64,000 nucleotides of DNA from PALSA-693 sp963834725 (lineage in GTDB: Bacteria > Actinomycetota > Acidimicrobiia > Acidimicrobiales > Palsa-688), in NCBI GenBank assembly GCA_963834725.1, contig CAWICN010000001.1:2356001-2420000 (forward strand). The letters are read 5' to 3'. Position numbers and translations under genes: made by a program. Positions within the stretch are counted from its first letter, which is position 1; each line of letters opens with the position of its first letter. Positions 1 to 8,896 of the stretch are shown one piece after another. The notes beneath the pieces were generated by a model. It worked only from the letters and a program-made list of their open reading frames with translations, had not been told where the DNA came from and made no database searches.

Positions 1-2
1 TC

Positions 3-746
3 GAGCAGCGGTTCGATCTGAAAGTTGGGACCGAGGTCGTCCCCGGGATCCGGTGGCTGCCGGACGTGGCCAGAGGCGCCCGGGCGACGATCCTCATCGG
101 GCACGGCGGCACCCAGCACAAGCGCGTTCCGAACGTGCTCGGTCTGGCTCGGGGCTTCGTGCGGCACCTTGGCTACAGCGCGGTCGCACTCGACGCCCCC
201 GGCCATGGGGACCGGGTGACCAACCCCGACACGGCCGAGCGCCGCCGGTTAGCTCTCGAGGCTCGCATATCGGGAGGCGCCGGCTCCGCACCAAGGACTT
301 TCACGCCAGAGGACGCGTCGGAATGGGCCGAGCGTACGACCAGGGGCGTGGCCGAGTGGCGCGCCCTGCTCGACGACCTCGCCGCCCAGGGTGACACCGG
401 ACCGTACGGCTACTGGGGCGTCTCAATGGGCACGGCCATCGGCCTTCCTTTCGTGGCCGCCGAGCCGCGTATCAGCGCCGCCGTCCTCGGCCTGGCCGGG
501 CTGGGTGGCCGCCCGGGCGCCGGAGACTTCGAGCGCGCCGCCCGCACCTTGCGCATCCCGATCCTCTTCGTGTTCCAGTGGGACGACGAGCTGATGAGCC
601 GCGAATCCGGCCTTGCCCTCTTCGACGCCATGGGGTCAGCGGACAAGACGATGCACATCAACCCGGGCGGCCACATCCAGATACCGTTGTTCGAGCGTGA
701 CGCCTTTGAAGCGTTCTTCCTGCGCCATCTCGGCCCGGCCCGGTAG
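3..746 (+). CDS. Alpha/beta hydrolase (dienelactone-hydrolase-like), 5' end outside window
   Basis: The reading frame is open from the first bases of the window, so the N-terminus is missing. The visible part is a typical alpha/beta hydrolase: an early strand with HGG, the nucleophile elbow G-V-S-M-G, an acidic residue after a strand (WDDEL) and a late histidine in GGHIQIP, which together form a Ser-Asp-His triad. It probably hydrolyses an ester or similar bond in the cytoplasm; the substrate cannot be told. The next gene downstream is a broken dehydrogenase on the opposite strand, so no operon partner is visible. Confidence 0.8.
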   Translation, partial: EQRFDLKVGTEVVPGIRWLPDVARGARATILIGHGGTQHKRVPNVLGLARGFVRHLGYSAVALDAPGHGDRVTNPDTAERRRLALEARISGGAGSAPRTFTPEDASEWAERTTRGVAEWRALLDDLAAQGDTGPYGYWGVSMGTAIGLPFVAAEPRISAAVLGLAGLGGRPGAGDFERAARTLRIPILFVFQWDDELMSRESGLALFDAMGSADKTMHINPGGHIQIPLFERDAFEAFFLRHLGPAR

Positions 747-766
747 AACCTAGGCGACCGGTCAAC

Positions 767-1427
767 TCAGGCCAACGGCGGCCCGGTGGGCATATTTGCT
801 GCACACCATGTGGCGAGAAACCGTTCCGCCAGCGTGGCGGCCCCGGCGAAGGGACCGTCTGCACGCTGGCGGGCCTGCTCGATCAGGGTGGCGATTCGGG
901 CTTCAACGTCGTCCAGGACCTGATGAGGAGTGGCGTCCGGCGGCGATCGGTAGGCGATGACGGCACCGGCGTTGCAGATGAAGTCGGCGTGGGCGGCGAT
1001 CCCTCGCCGCTGAAGGATCCGGAACCCCTCGGCGGTGTAGGGAACGTTGGAAGCGGGGACGACAGCGGTGACCGGCAGCCGAGGGGCGCGCCCGGCGTCT
1101 ACCACTCCAGGACGTGCCCCCGGCACGAGCACGTCGGCGGGAATCTCGAACCAGGCCGCCGGCGGGAGCAACCGACCACACCGGATCCGCCGGATCCGCG
1201 CCTAGACCCGCCTTCGCTCCTCCCATTCGCGCGCCGAGGACGGCGAACTTGTAGGTCATCGCCCGCGCCAGCAGGGCGACCTCCGGCGCTGTGACGTCCG
1301 GCGCCAGGCGGGTACCACCGGCGCTGGTTGGTACCCCGTTGATGTCAAAGGCGATGAAGCCGTCGACAGTCTGCAACTCCAGGATCTCCACCATCCAAGT
1401 CTGTACGGCATCCGGATTATGGAGCAA
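767..1427 (-). pseudogene. Glu/Leu/Phe/Val dehydrogenase remnant with internal deletion
   Basis: Two parts of an amino-acid dehydrogenase lie in different frames. The 5' part (about 1190-1427) has the family N-terminal motif with LAPDVTAPEVALLARAM and GGAKAGL. The 3' part (767 to about 1171) has FEIPADVLVPGARPGV, VPYTAEG and ICNAGAVIAY, as in the C-terminal half of leucine/glutamate dehydrogenases. The middle, including most of the NAD-binding domain, is missing, and the frame changes between the parts. Intact members have roughly 350-420 residues; about 220 remain here. It cannot make a working enzyme. Confidence 0.8.
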
Positions 1428-1460
1428 ACATCCAGCAGCACAAGGTTGGGCAGCCGGAAC

Positions 1461-2033
1461 TCAAGTAGCCTCATTGGTGCCGACATCGGCCAGCACTGTT
1501 CGACCGCGCGGTGAGATCCTGTATCCGACCTCGAGGCTCTCGGTCAGGCCGAGCGCCTTCAGCCGCCTCACCCGCTCTTTGAAGACGAGCCGCTCGACTC
1601 CCGCCCGGGCCGCCAACTCTGTGCTCACGGTCCCGGGCGACGTCTCTACAAGCCGGAGATACGGCACCGCCCAGTCGTTGCGTTTCAACATCCTGCTGAT
1701 CGCATTCCATTCGGGAGCGGTCAGGTCGGCGCGACGTCGCAAGGCCACTCGAGGATCGTCGCCGATGCGGTGAAAGCGGACACGGTAGAGCTGACCATCG
1801 GCCCGAAGGTTGGCCAACAATTCCTTTCGACTTTCATAGCCGGCTTGCCGGGCCGCTTCGTCGTCAACTCGAGCGTCCTCTATGGCCTCGACCGAGTCGA
1901 TGGCCAGAAGACCGCCAGGGCTGACGAGCGTGCCTCCGCTCTTGACAGACGGACGCTTCCACCGCCGGTAGGCGACCGTAAGGGAACCGTCGCGCAGGCC
2001 GGCCCAGAATCGCTCCTTAAACAGCACGGTCAT
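1461..2033 (-). CDS. ASCH/PUA-like domain protein with C-terminal winged helix
   Basis: A 190-residue protein. Residues 1-100 resemble the ASCH-like proteins of actinobacteria (LFKERFWAGLRDG, then VAYRRWKRP, then YRVRFHRIG). Residues 105-185 look like a winged helix, with LTAPEWNAI, a helix pair around VSTELAARAGV and a GYRISPRG wing. It may bind nucleic acid or a nucleotide; the family function is not settled. No clear ribosome site precedes the ATG, and just upstream sits a diverged second copy of the first 24 codons, whose short frame ends inside this start. Confidence 0.65.
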   Translation of the reverse strand: MTVLFKERFWAGLRDGSLTVAYRRWKRPSVKSGGTLVSPGGLLAIDSVEAIEDARVDDEAARQAGYESRKELLANLRADGQLYRVRFHRIGDDPRVALRRRADLTAPEWNAISRMLKRNDWAVPYLRLVETSPGTVSTELAARAGVERLVFKERVRRLKALGLTESLEVGYRISPRGRTVLADVGTNEAT

Positions 2034-2115
2034 AGTTTGCCAGGTGCCGGTAGGCGACGGTAAGGGAACCGTCCCCCAGACCGGCCCACAATCGCTCTTT
2101 GCACAGCACGGTCAT
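1960..2115 (-). repeat. 82-bp-offset tandem duplication of a gene start
   Basis: The first roughly 70 bases of the ASCH-like gene (about 1962-2033) recur in diverged form at about 2044-2115, both copies ending with the same ATG start context. The outer copy opens a 32-residue frame (2017-2115) that begins MTVLCKERLWAGL and stops at a TAA lying across codons 5-6 of the intact gene. The duplication has therefore placed a short coupled frame between the intact gene and its original upstream region. Confidence 0.75.
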
Positions 2116-2201
2116 GCGGCGTCATCGTGGTCAAAGTGGTAGCGATGCGGCGCCAGAGTCTGCCGGAATTGAAGCGGGCCGTTTTTATAGTGGCGGAATG
2201 C

Positions 2202-3200
2202 TCACCTGATGACAACCGGTCGATCCGGCAGGTCGAGGTAGCGGAGTACTTCCGCGCCGTCGGTCGCGAGAAGCGCCAGATCGGCGTCCGAGATGGGTTC
2301 GAGTGGGGCTATGGATACGACTCCGCCAGCAAGGGACCAGATTGCTGCGACCCGTCCTCCCACCAGCGCAACGGGCCGAAATATTCCGTTGCTAGTTACA
2401 ACACCCCGGTCTGCATCCACGAACGGCGCTCTCGATACCCACCCATGCAATAGTGGATCAAACGGTCCCAGCAGTCGCGGCGGCGGTGGCCGCTCTGCCG
2501 CGACGTCAGTCTGATCACTTGTCGCCAGCGCCAGCCGGGCAGCAGCCAGGGTGATACCGGCCCACTTTGCCAGGTCCGGAGCAGTCGCGGGCGCGTGGCC
2601 CGCCAGATATCGATGTGCCAGCAATGCCAGCGCGTCGCTGTTGTCCAATGGACGCGGTGGGGGGCCGAGCCATGCCTCCACCGATACGAAGGCCTGCTCG
2701 TTGCCGACCATTGGCCCGCGCACGACCTGCCCCCGGAGAGTCGCCGCGAGCAGGACGTGCACAAGTGCCTGGCCGGCGGTTGGGACTCCCGCTGCGTCAA
2801 GACGGGATCGCAGGGCGGATCGCGTCTGTGGCCCTTCGGCCACCGCGGCCACCACTGCGTCGATGCCCCGTTCCGCCTGCCTGGAGGTGACACCTTCCTG
2901 CCTCAATCTTGTGGAGTTGCTGGCGCCGAGCTGCGGGGTGGTGAGGGGATGAAGCCACCAGTAGTCCTCGGCCGCTACCAGATGCAGCGTGCCCCGATTG
3001 AGCCAGGAGATGATCAGCTCCCTTTTTGCCAACGCAGCATCGACATCGGCGGCGACAACGCCCATCGAGCGAGCACGGACGGCCAACCGGGCCCCTCGCC
3101 CATCTTGCGCCTGGACCGCCAACAGGTGGCGCACGACCTGACGGGGCGAGCGCGCCTCACGATGGGTAAGCAGCTGAGACCGGAGCCGAGCCTCCCTCAC
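2202..3200 (-). CDS. Winged-helix AlkZ-like DNA-binding protein (HTH_42 family)
   Basis: About 332 residues. It shows the AlkZ-like pattern near the N-terminus (VQAQDGRGARLA at about residues 29-40, where QAQD is the catalytic QxQ/D motif of this glycosylase superfamily), then the LNRGTLHLV signature with EDYWWLHPL, and winged-helix repeats afterwards. Relatives include DNA glycosylases of the AlkZ/AlkX type, so repair of alkylated or crosslinked DNA is likely but inferred. I chose the GTG at 3200 because homology starts within five residues of it; a GTG at 3218 is also possible. The open frame extends much further upstream but only as antisense of the next gene. Confidence 0.75.
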   Translation of the reverse strand: MREARLRSQLLTHREARSPRQVVRHLLAVQAQDGRGARLAVRARSMGVVAADVDAALAKRELIISWLNRGTLHLVAAEDYWWLHPLTTPQLGASNSTRLRQEGVTSRQAERGIDAVVAAVAEGPQTRSALRSRLDAAGVPTAGQALVHVLLAATLRGQVVRGPMVGNEQAFVSVEAWLGPPPRPLDNSDALALLAHRYLAGHAPATAPDLAKWAGITLAAARLALATSDQTDVAAERPPPPRLLGPFDPLLHGWVSRAPFVDADRGVVTSNGIFRPVALVGGRVAAIWSLAGGVVSIAPLEPISDADLALLATDGAEVLRYLDLPDRPVVIR

Positions 3201-3350
3201 ATCAACTTCGCCTGCCACCCGTCTCAGACTACGGGCGAGCGGACCGCCTTGCCGCACCTCAGGACTTAGGCCGCGGCGGGAACTGGCGGGAACTGGCAGG
3301 GAGCCGCTCGAAGGTGTAGGACGAAGGAGACAACTGGATCGGAGGACCAC

Positions 3351-4145
3351 ATGCCTTGGGTCGACGTCAACGGCAACGACATCTTCTACCACGAGGAAGG
3401 CGAAGGTCAGCCCCTGGTCTTCCTCCACGGGATGAGCTCCTGCGGCGAAGCCTGGTTCCAGCAGTTCGACGCCTTCCGCCACCGGTTCCGGGTCATCGCA
3501 TACGACAGCGTCAACCACGGGCACTCGTCCAACTCGCCCCGCAACGAACCCGAACCGGACCGCGCCGATGAGCTGGACGGATTCCTCGCCGCCGTGGGCG
3601 TCGAGCGTCCGATCCTCGCCGGCAACTCCATGGGTGGCGCGACCCTCCTGCGCTGGGCCGCCCGCCATCCCGACCAGGCGGCCGCCTTGATCCCGTCGGG
3701 TTCCGGCGTTCCTGCTCCGGGTGCTGACGGGCAGGCGACCGAGATGGCCCGCCGCCTGGCCCAGCCTCTGGACAACGAGACGATCTTCCTGCCCTTCGGC
3801 GACTCCCTCACCGACAAGCTGAAGCAGGAGAGGCCGATCCTGTACGACCGCTACTACCGGATTCGCTCGACCGCCACCCGTATCGAGGCTCTGCGCCATC
3901 CGCGCCAGAGCACGGCCGCCCACCCCAGCCGTACGGAGCTGTCTGATCTCATCGGCAGGGTCACCTCGCCGATGCTCGTGGTGGTCGGCAGCCTCGATCG
4001 CGCTCTGCCTGCGGCCGAGCACCTTCACGACCTGGTGGCCGGAAGCCGACTCACAGTGATCGACGGGGCTCCTCACAATGCCTACTGGGAGGCGGCCGAG
4101 GAGTACAACGCGGCGGCATCCAAGTTCCTCGACGAGGTTCTCTGA
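3351..4145 (+). CDS. Alpha/beta hydrolase
   Basis: 264 residues, complete. The sequence has the oxyanion-region HG (26-27), nucleophile Ser93 in GNSMGG, Asp216 in GSLDRALP and His242 in GAPHNAYWE, a full hydrolase triad. A strong ribosome site (GGAGGA) lies a few bases before the ATG. It is divergent from the AlkZ-like gene, so the 150-bp gap holds both promoters. Size and fold match C-C hydrolases, epoxide hydrolases and esterases; the substrate is unknown. Confidence 0.85.
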   Translation: MPWVDVNGNDIFYHEEGEGQPLVFLHGMSSCGEAWFQQFDAFRHRFRVIAYDSVNHGHSSNSPRNEPEPDRADELDGFLAAVGVERPILAGNSMGGATLLRWAARHPDQAAALIPSGSGVPAPGADGQATEMARRLAQPLDNETIFLPFGDSLTDKLKQERPILYDRYYRIRSTATRIEALRHPRQSTAAHPSRTELSDLIGRVTSPMLVVVGSLDRALPAAEHLHDLVAGSRLTVIDGAPHNAYWEAAEEYNAAASKFLDEVL

Positions 4146-4273
4146 CCTCAGCCGGGGGGCGGGACATCAGCGCACTACTCGGGCGCTTCATATGCGCCCC
4201 CGTCGCCGTTTCCCCGGAACCCTGGGCGCGGAGGCGACGGGATGGCCCCCGGCATCAGTGCTCCCTGTTCTCG

Positions 4274-4540
4274 CTATCTGCCGGTGCGTTCGCGGTGACT
4301 GCATCCGGGCCAGCAGCAGGGCCGACGTTGGCCTTCCTCCAGCTCTTCCTGCGTCCGGCGAATGCGGCGTTCTCGAGTCAGCTGCTGCTTGGCGTTCTCA
4401 ACCCAGCAAATGAACTCGTTGCGGGCCAGGGGCGTGATGTCGTTCCAGGCATCGAGGGCCGTGGTGTTGCCGATCAGCGCCTGGCGCAGGTCGGCCGGCA
4501 GCTGGTGCACCACCCCACCGGGCACCCGTTGGCTGCTCAC
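4274..4540 (-). CDS. OmdA/YdeI-like small protein (bacteriocin-protection family)
   Basis: An 88-residue protein with the family core: LPADLRQALIGN, the W in ALDAW, TPLARNEFICWVENAK and RRPCCWPGC near the end. Such YdeI/OmpD-associated proteins are common in actinobacteria and their role is poorly defined. The start is a GTG at 4540; an ATG nearby is in a different frame. It is convergent with the hydrolase upstream and divergent from the following VOC gene. Confidence 0.7.
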   Translation of the reverse strand: MSSQRVPGGVVHQLPADLRQALIGNTTALDAWNDITPLARNEFICWVENAKQQLTRERRIRRTQEELEEGQRRPCCWPGCSHRERTGR

Positions 4541-4678
4541 GATTGACCATGGTAGCGACCCAGGACCGGGCCCGTTTCACCATGTCTACGGCCTTGGACC
4601 TGCGGGGCACCTGCGCTCGTCGTCTGGTCTCGAGACGGGAGTAGGCTTGGCCTGAGCCATCTCAGGAGGCAGGCACCC

Positions 4679-5494
4679 ATGATCACTGCTATGCCACGCA
4701 TCGCCATCGCCGTGAACGACTTCGATGGGGCCATATCGACATTCCGTGAAGGGTTCGGGATGCCTGTCGTGGATTTCTCCGATCGCACGGTCCCTACGCT
4801 CGGGGCACATGTCGCCATGTGCGTGCCTGAAGGTGGGAGCAACATCGAGCTCATGTCGCCAGCAGACCCCGACAAGCCCTTGAGCCAGGCTCTGCAGAAG
4901 TTCCTTGGCCGACGGGGTGACGGCCTTTATGCGCTGATGCTCGAAGCTCCCGACCCCGATGCGGAGGCGACCGAGCTTTCCGATCGGGGTGTGGAGGTGC
5001 TGCCGCTAATGGCTGGAGCGGGCGGTCGCGATGTGCACCCCCGCTCCACCCACGGAGTGCTCATCCGCGTCTACCCGGACAACTCGGTGACGACCGGTCC
5101 CTTCGCCGGTCAGGGTCCAGGGCTGTCAGGGATCGCCAAGGTGGTGGTCGCCACCGCGGACGCGTCCATTGCCGCCCACGCCTACGAGTCGGGCCTCGGC
5201 CTTGAGGTCGTCGCCCCCGCCGGGCACGACGAGGAGCGAGGCGTTATGACAGTGCACTGCAAAGCTCCGAGAGGCGGCCTCATCGAGTTGGTTTCTCCGG
5301 TCGCGACCGACAACCCAGTCGCTCAGGACATTGACCATTGCGTTAAGGAACAGCACGGGGGCATGTACGCCCTCGTGCTTCACGCGTCCGACCCTCAAGC
5401 CGCTGCCGCCTTTCTCAGAGATCGCGGCATCGCAACGCGGAGCGAACCCACTCCCCACTTCCTGGCTTACGGCACCCGGTTCCTGATCGAGTAG
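4679..5494 (+). CDS. Two-domain VOC (glyoxalase/dioxygenase fold) protein
   Basis: 271 residues made of two VOC modules: residues 1-125 (MPRIAIAVNDF, later EAPDPDAEATELSDRGV) and 140-271 (GIAKVVVATAD, later LHASDPQAAAAFLRDRG). The repeated strand pattern fits a metal-binding vicinal-oxygen-chelate pseudo-dimer within one chain, as in glyoxalases, epimerases and extradiol dioxygenases. The reaction cannot be assigned. An AGGAGG site about 11 bases before ATG 4679 supports this start. It is convergent with the CocE-like hydrolase gene. Confidence 0.75.
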   Translation: MITAMPRIAIAVNDFDGAISTFREGFGMPVVDFSDRTVPTLGAHVAMCVPEGGSNIELMSPADPDKPLSQALQKFLGRRGDGLYALMLEAPDPDAEATELSDRGVEVLPLMAGAGGRDVHPRSTHGVLIRVYPDNSVTTGPFAGQGPGLSGIAKVVVATADASIAAHAYESGLGLEVVAPAGHDEERGVMTVHCKAPRGGLIELVSPVATDNPVAQDIDHCVKEQHGGMYALVLHASDPQAAAAFLRDRGIATRSEPTPHFLAYGTRFLIE

Positions 5495-5504
5495 GCGGTC
5501 GTAC

Positions 5505-7265
5505 TCACCGAACCGGCCGTATCGGCAGCACGAGGCACGACGCCAGCTCACCCGAGTGGTGCACACTCTGCTCCGCCACCTTTACCGAGGACTCCCCGCC
5601 GAAGCGCTCGCCGGTATTGGGGTTTCGGTCAAAGCGCGGGAAGTTGCTCGAGGAGATCTCGAGGCGAATGCGATGGCCGCGCCGGAAGACATTGCTCGTC
5701 GCCCACAAGTCGATCACATAGCGAAGCGGCGTGCCGGTCTTGATCGGCCGTGGATCGCTAGCCGACTCGCGATAGCGGACCCGGATGATGCCGTCGAGCA
5801 GGTTGCGGGCGTAGCCGTCAGGCGAGACATCGACGAGCTTGGCGGTAAAATCCGTATCGGCGGCAGTGGTGGTGGCGTACAGCTCGACTGTCACCGGTCC
5901 CGTCGCCTCGATCGGGCGCTCGAGCGGTGGCGTGCTGTAGACGAGGACGTCGCGGCGTGACTCGACCGGGCGTTGGTCGGCGACACCGAGGGGGATGGCG
6001 AGGTTGTGGCCGCCTCGCGTCGGGACCGGATCGTCGGGGTCGTAGACGTAGCGGTCGGCCGGCTCGTCACCGGGCGGCTCCGTCGAGAGAATGCCGTCGC
6101 CTTCGAGGGTGTTGGCCGAGCCTCCGCTGTGAAGGTAGAATCGGAGGTTGCGCACGTCGGGCGGCGGCCAGTCCTCGAACGACTGCCAGCGATTGTTGCC
6201 CATGGTAAACACCTCGACCGGCGGACCGTCGAGGGCGCCGGTGTCGATGTCCTTCAAGAAGTAATCGAACCAACGCAGCTGCGTCTCGGAGAGGTCGACC
6301 AGGGCCTCGACACCGAAGTCGATATCGCCGGTGCCGCGTGAGCTCGGCAGCGTGTAAGGGAACAGGTGCGCCCACGGCCCGACAATCAGCCGCTGGCCAC
6401 GACGGGCGGCAGGGAACTCGCTCTGCTCTCGTATCGCCTTGAACGACGTGTACGCCCCCTCACCGAAGATGTCGTACCAGGACCCGATATGCAGGATCGG
6501 GACGCTCACACTCCTGGCGTGGCACGAGACATTGGCGCGGTACCAGTACTCGCCGTCGTCGGCGTGCTCGATGTGGCTTTGGAAGTACGGCGCCGTCTCC
6601 TTCAAAAAGTCGTTCCAGTCAGCGATCGGGAAGTGCCGGTACCACTCGGACCGCAACGGGCTCGAAAAGTTCGTCCCCTGTTCAACGTAGGAGTCCATCA
6701 CCTCGAGCAGGTCGCGTCGCCCGGCGCGCTCGAGGGTGTTGCGCCCCTTGAAGATGGCGTACGGCACCATCCAGCCCCACATCGACGCGCCACCGGTGTG
6801 GTAGATCCAGCTGGCATGGACGTCTGAGGACGCCGAGACGGGCACCATCGCTTGCAGCGAGGGCGGCATCGGGTCGTTGCAGGCGATCATGTACTGGGTG
6901 AGGCCGAGGTAGGACTGCCCGAGCGTACCGACCCTGCCGTTGGACCACGGCAGGCGCGCCGCCCACTCGACGGCGTCGTAGCCGTCGGCAATCTCCTGGA
7001 ACATCGGGTCGTAGTCGCCCTCAGAGTTGAAGCGGCCGCGGCAGTCCTGGATGATCGAGACATAGCCGTAGCGGGCGTACCCGAGCGCTCCCCCGTTTGG
7101 ATCGATCCCGTCTTTGCCATAAGGGGAGCGGCTGAGCAGCACGGGAAAACGTCCTGACCGGTCAGGGCGGTTGACGTCGGCGTAGAGCGTCACCCCGTCC
7201 CGTGTTGCCATCGGGACGTTCTTCTCGAGCACCGTCGGGTTCTGGGCCCGTCCGCGAACCGGCAT
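5505..7265 (-). CDS. CocE/NonD family hydrolase
   Basis: 586 residues, the usual length for X-Pro dipeptidyl-peptidase/cocaine-esterase-like enzymes. The N-terminal alpha/beta hydrolase domain starts with MATRDGVTLYADV, has DCRGRF before the nucleophile Ser118 in GQSYLG, then the acidic residue in WYDIFGEG and His in GPWAH. The C-terminal third is the jelly-roll domain (PPLERPIEATGPV, later RGHRIRLEISSSNFPRFDRN). It hydrolyses esters or amides; the natural substrate is unknown. A GGAGG site stands about 7 bases before the ATG. A paralogue lies at 11555-13297. Confidence 0.9.
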   Translation of the reverse strand: MPVRGRAQNPTVLEKNVPMATRDGVTLYADVNRPDRSGRFPVLLSRSPYGKDGIDPNGGALGYARYGYVSIIQDCRGRFNSEGDYDPMFQEIADGYDAVEWAARLPWSNGRVGTLGQSYLGLTQYMIACNDPMPPSLQAMVPVSASSDVHASWIYHTGGASMWGWMVPYAIFKGRNTLERAGRRDLLEVMDSYVEQGTNFSSPLRSEWYRHFPIADWNDFLKETAPYFQSHIEHADDGEYWYRANVSCHARSVSVPILHIGSWYDIFGEGAYTSFKAIREQSEFPAARRGQRLIVGPWAHLFPYTLPSSRGTGDIDFGVEALVDLSETQLRWFDYFLKDIDTGALDGPPVEVFTMGNNRWQSFEDWPPPDVRNLRFYLHSGGSANTLEGDGILSTEPPGDEPADRYVYDPDDPVPTRGGHNLAIPLGVADQRPVESRRDVLVYSTPPLERPIEATGPVTVELYATTTAADTDFTAKLVDVSPDGYARNLLDGIIRVRYRESASDPRPIKTGTPLRYVIDLWATSNVFRRGHRIRLEISSSNFPRFDRNPNTGERFGGESSVKVAEQSVHHSGELASCLVLPIRPVR

Positions 7266-7506
7266 CTCCGTACCTCCGTCTGACCTGTCCGGGCTCGACC
7301 GGGACTGCGTGGCCCGACCCTAGCTCACAGCAGCTGGAGCCCTGGAGTGTGGCCGCGCCTCCAGCCGCATCTCATTGGGGGGTTCCGTGGCCCCGACGCG
7401 AGTGGTATGCAATACCTAGCCCAAGGGCCGCCCGTCCACGATGCCCACAGACCTGTGGGTAGGGTCGCGCGGGCGTATCTTCAGGGTCAGGAGAGGAGGT
7501 ATCGAC

Positions 7507-8592
7507 GTGGCAGTTCTGGTTGTCGTTTGCATCGCAGCCGTAGTGGTTGTCGCTGCTCTCGTCGTTTACCACCGGGTCTTTGGCAGGGACGCCCGGTCGA
7601 TCGCCGGTCATCACACCAGGATGGAGCGCCTGGGCCGGCCGGACCGAACCGTTGGGAGCCACTGGCAGCGCGACGCTCGTGCGGTAGCCCGGGTGCGAGT
7701 GGCTGAGCAGCGGTCTGTCCTCACTGACGACACGTGCCGCAACGCGTACGACTTACCCTCGGACGGAGAGCAGGCGGTGGAGACGGCCTCGATCAACACG
7801 CCCGCGGCCGCCGGGTGGGATGGGCATAGAGATTCGGCGGCATACCATCGGGGTTGGGGTCCGCCGGTCCAACCTGCTGAATCCCGGCCTGCGCCGCCCG
7901 CGTCCCGTGGCTGGCCGGCAGCTACTGCGGAAACGGTCAGCGACTTCGAGCAACCCACCTCCTTCAGCCCGGTCAGCGCAACCGACCCCGGCGGCCGGAA
8001 TACGACTATTCGACGCTCGCGGCGCTTCTTGTCATTGAAGCATCCGATATCTGGCGTCATCGCGCTTGGGGCGATCATCCTCGTTGCCGCGATCGGCGTT
8101 GCGATCAACTCGCAGAGCGGCACCCACCCGCAGTCCGTCTCGAACGCTGGCGGGCGGCCCATCTCGTCTTCCCACCGAGGAGCACCGTCGTCCGCCGCCC
8201 ACCCGGTGGGTGTGGCGCCTCGTCCGGTCGCAACCACGCTGGCCCCCCACGGGGTGATCCGGGCTCGTCCAGCCCCAGCGAAGCCCGCCTCCCCCGTGAC
8301 CGGCGCGCATCCCACCCTGCCGGCGGGGAACGGTCCCGCTCTTACGGCCATTTCACCGGCAGCAGGAGTCGCCGGCCAAGAGGTGACGCTCAGCGGGCGA
8401 AACCTCGTGAGCAGCAACGGGGTAATCGTCGTACGCTTCGGGGCTACGCAAGCTCGGGTGGTCTGCCCTACCCAGACCACTTGCCAGGCCACCGTACCCA
8501 GCCAGGTCTTCACCGGGTCTTCGAGGGCGACAACGGTCACCCTTAGCACCGATAGAGCCACATCCAAGCCAGTGGTGTTCACCTATCGCTGA
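7507..8592 (+). CDS. Membrane-anchored protein with extracytoplasmic IPT/TIG domain
   Basis: About 361 residues. A hydrophobic helix spans residues 2-20, a Pro/Ala-rich linker follows, a second helix is near residues 178-198 (VIALGAIILVAAIGVAI), then a long Ser/Pro/Ala/Thr-rich stretch and a C-terminal IPT/TIG immunoglobulin-like fold (about 280-361, ITAISPAAGVAGQEVTLSG type). This suggests a cell-surface protein whose TIG domain lies outside. I chose GTG 7507 because GAGGAGG sits about 8 bases before it; a frame-matching ATG at 7441 lacks a ribosome site. Function unknown. Confidence 0.65.
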   Translation: MAVLVVVCIAAVVVVAALVVYHRVFGRDARSIAGHHTRMERLGRPDRTVGSHWQRDARAVARVRVAEQRSVLTDDTCRNAYDLPSDGEQAVETASINTPAAAGWDGHRDSAAYHRGWGPPVQPAESRPAPPASRGWPAATAETVSDFEQPTSFSPVSATDPGGRNTTIRRSRRFLSLKHPISGVIALGAIILVAAIGVAINSQSGTHPQSVSNAGGRPISSSHRGAPSSAAHPVGVAPRPVATTLAPHGVIRARPAPAKPASPVTGAHPTLPAGNGPALTAISPAAGVAGQEVTLSGRNLVSSNGVIVVRFGATQARVVCPTQTTCQATVPSQVFTGSSRATTVTLSTDRATSKPVVFTYR

Positions 8593-8896
8593 CAGCCAAG
8601 AAGAATTCCACCGCGGGCGTAACGCAATAATCTTCGTACGCCGAATCGAAGCGTGCTACAGATGGAACGTGATGAAATTCAATTATCTCGGATCCCGACG
8701 ACTGGGCCCTTCGAAGGTGAAATCGCGCTAAACCTGAAGGTAACCGTTAGCGACCACCTCGACAATCCGTTTGGTGATCCAGTGGCAGCCCGTTGAGTTG
8801 ATACAGATCGATCACGCCGTCGACCCGACCTTTAGGCACACGAACTGCGGAGCGGTAGGCCGTTTCCGGGCGCAGCCTGACCATTGATAGAGGCCC
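8593..8896. other. Gene-free stretch
   Basis: About 300 bases between the TIG-domain protein gene and the end of the convergent MBL-fold gene. It is AT-richer than its surroundings. I see no frame with coding character, no strong hairpin and no recognisable remnant. Confidence 0.5.

Noticed and set aside
3201..4076. N-terminal extension of the AlkZ-like frame
   Set aside because: The extension is antisense of the alpha/beta hydrolase and has no homology; the real start is near 3200.
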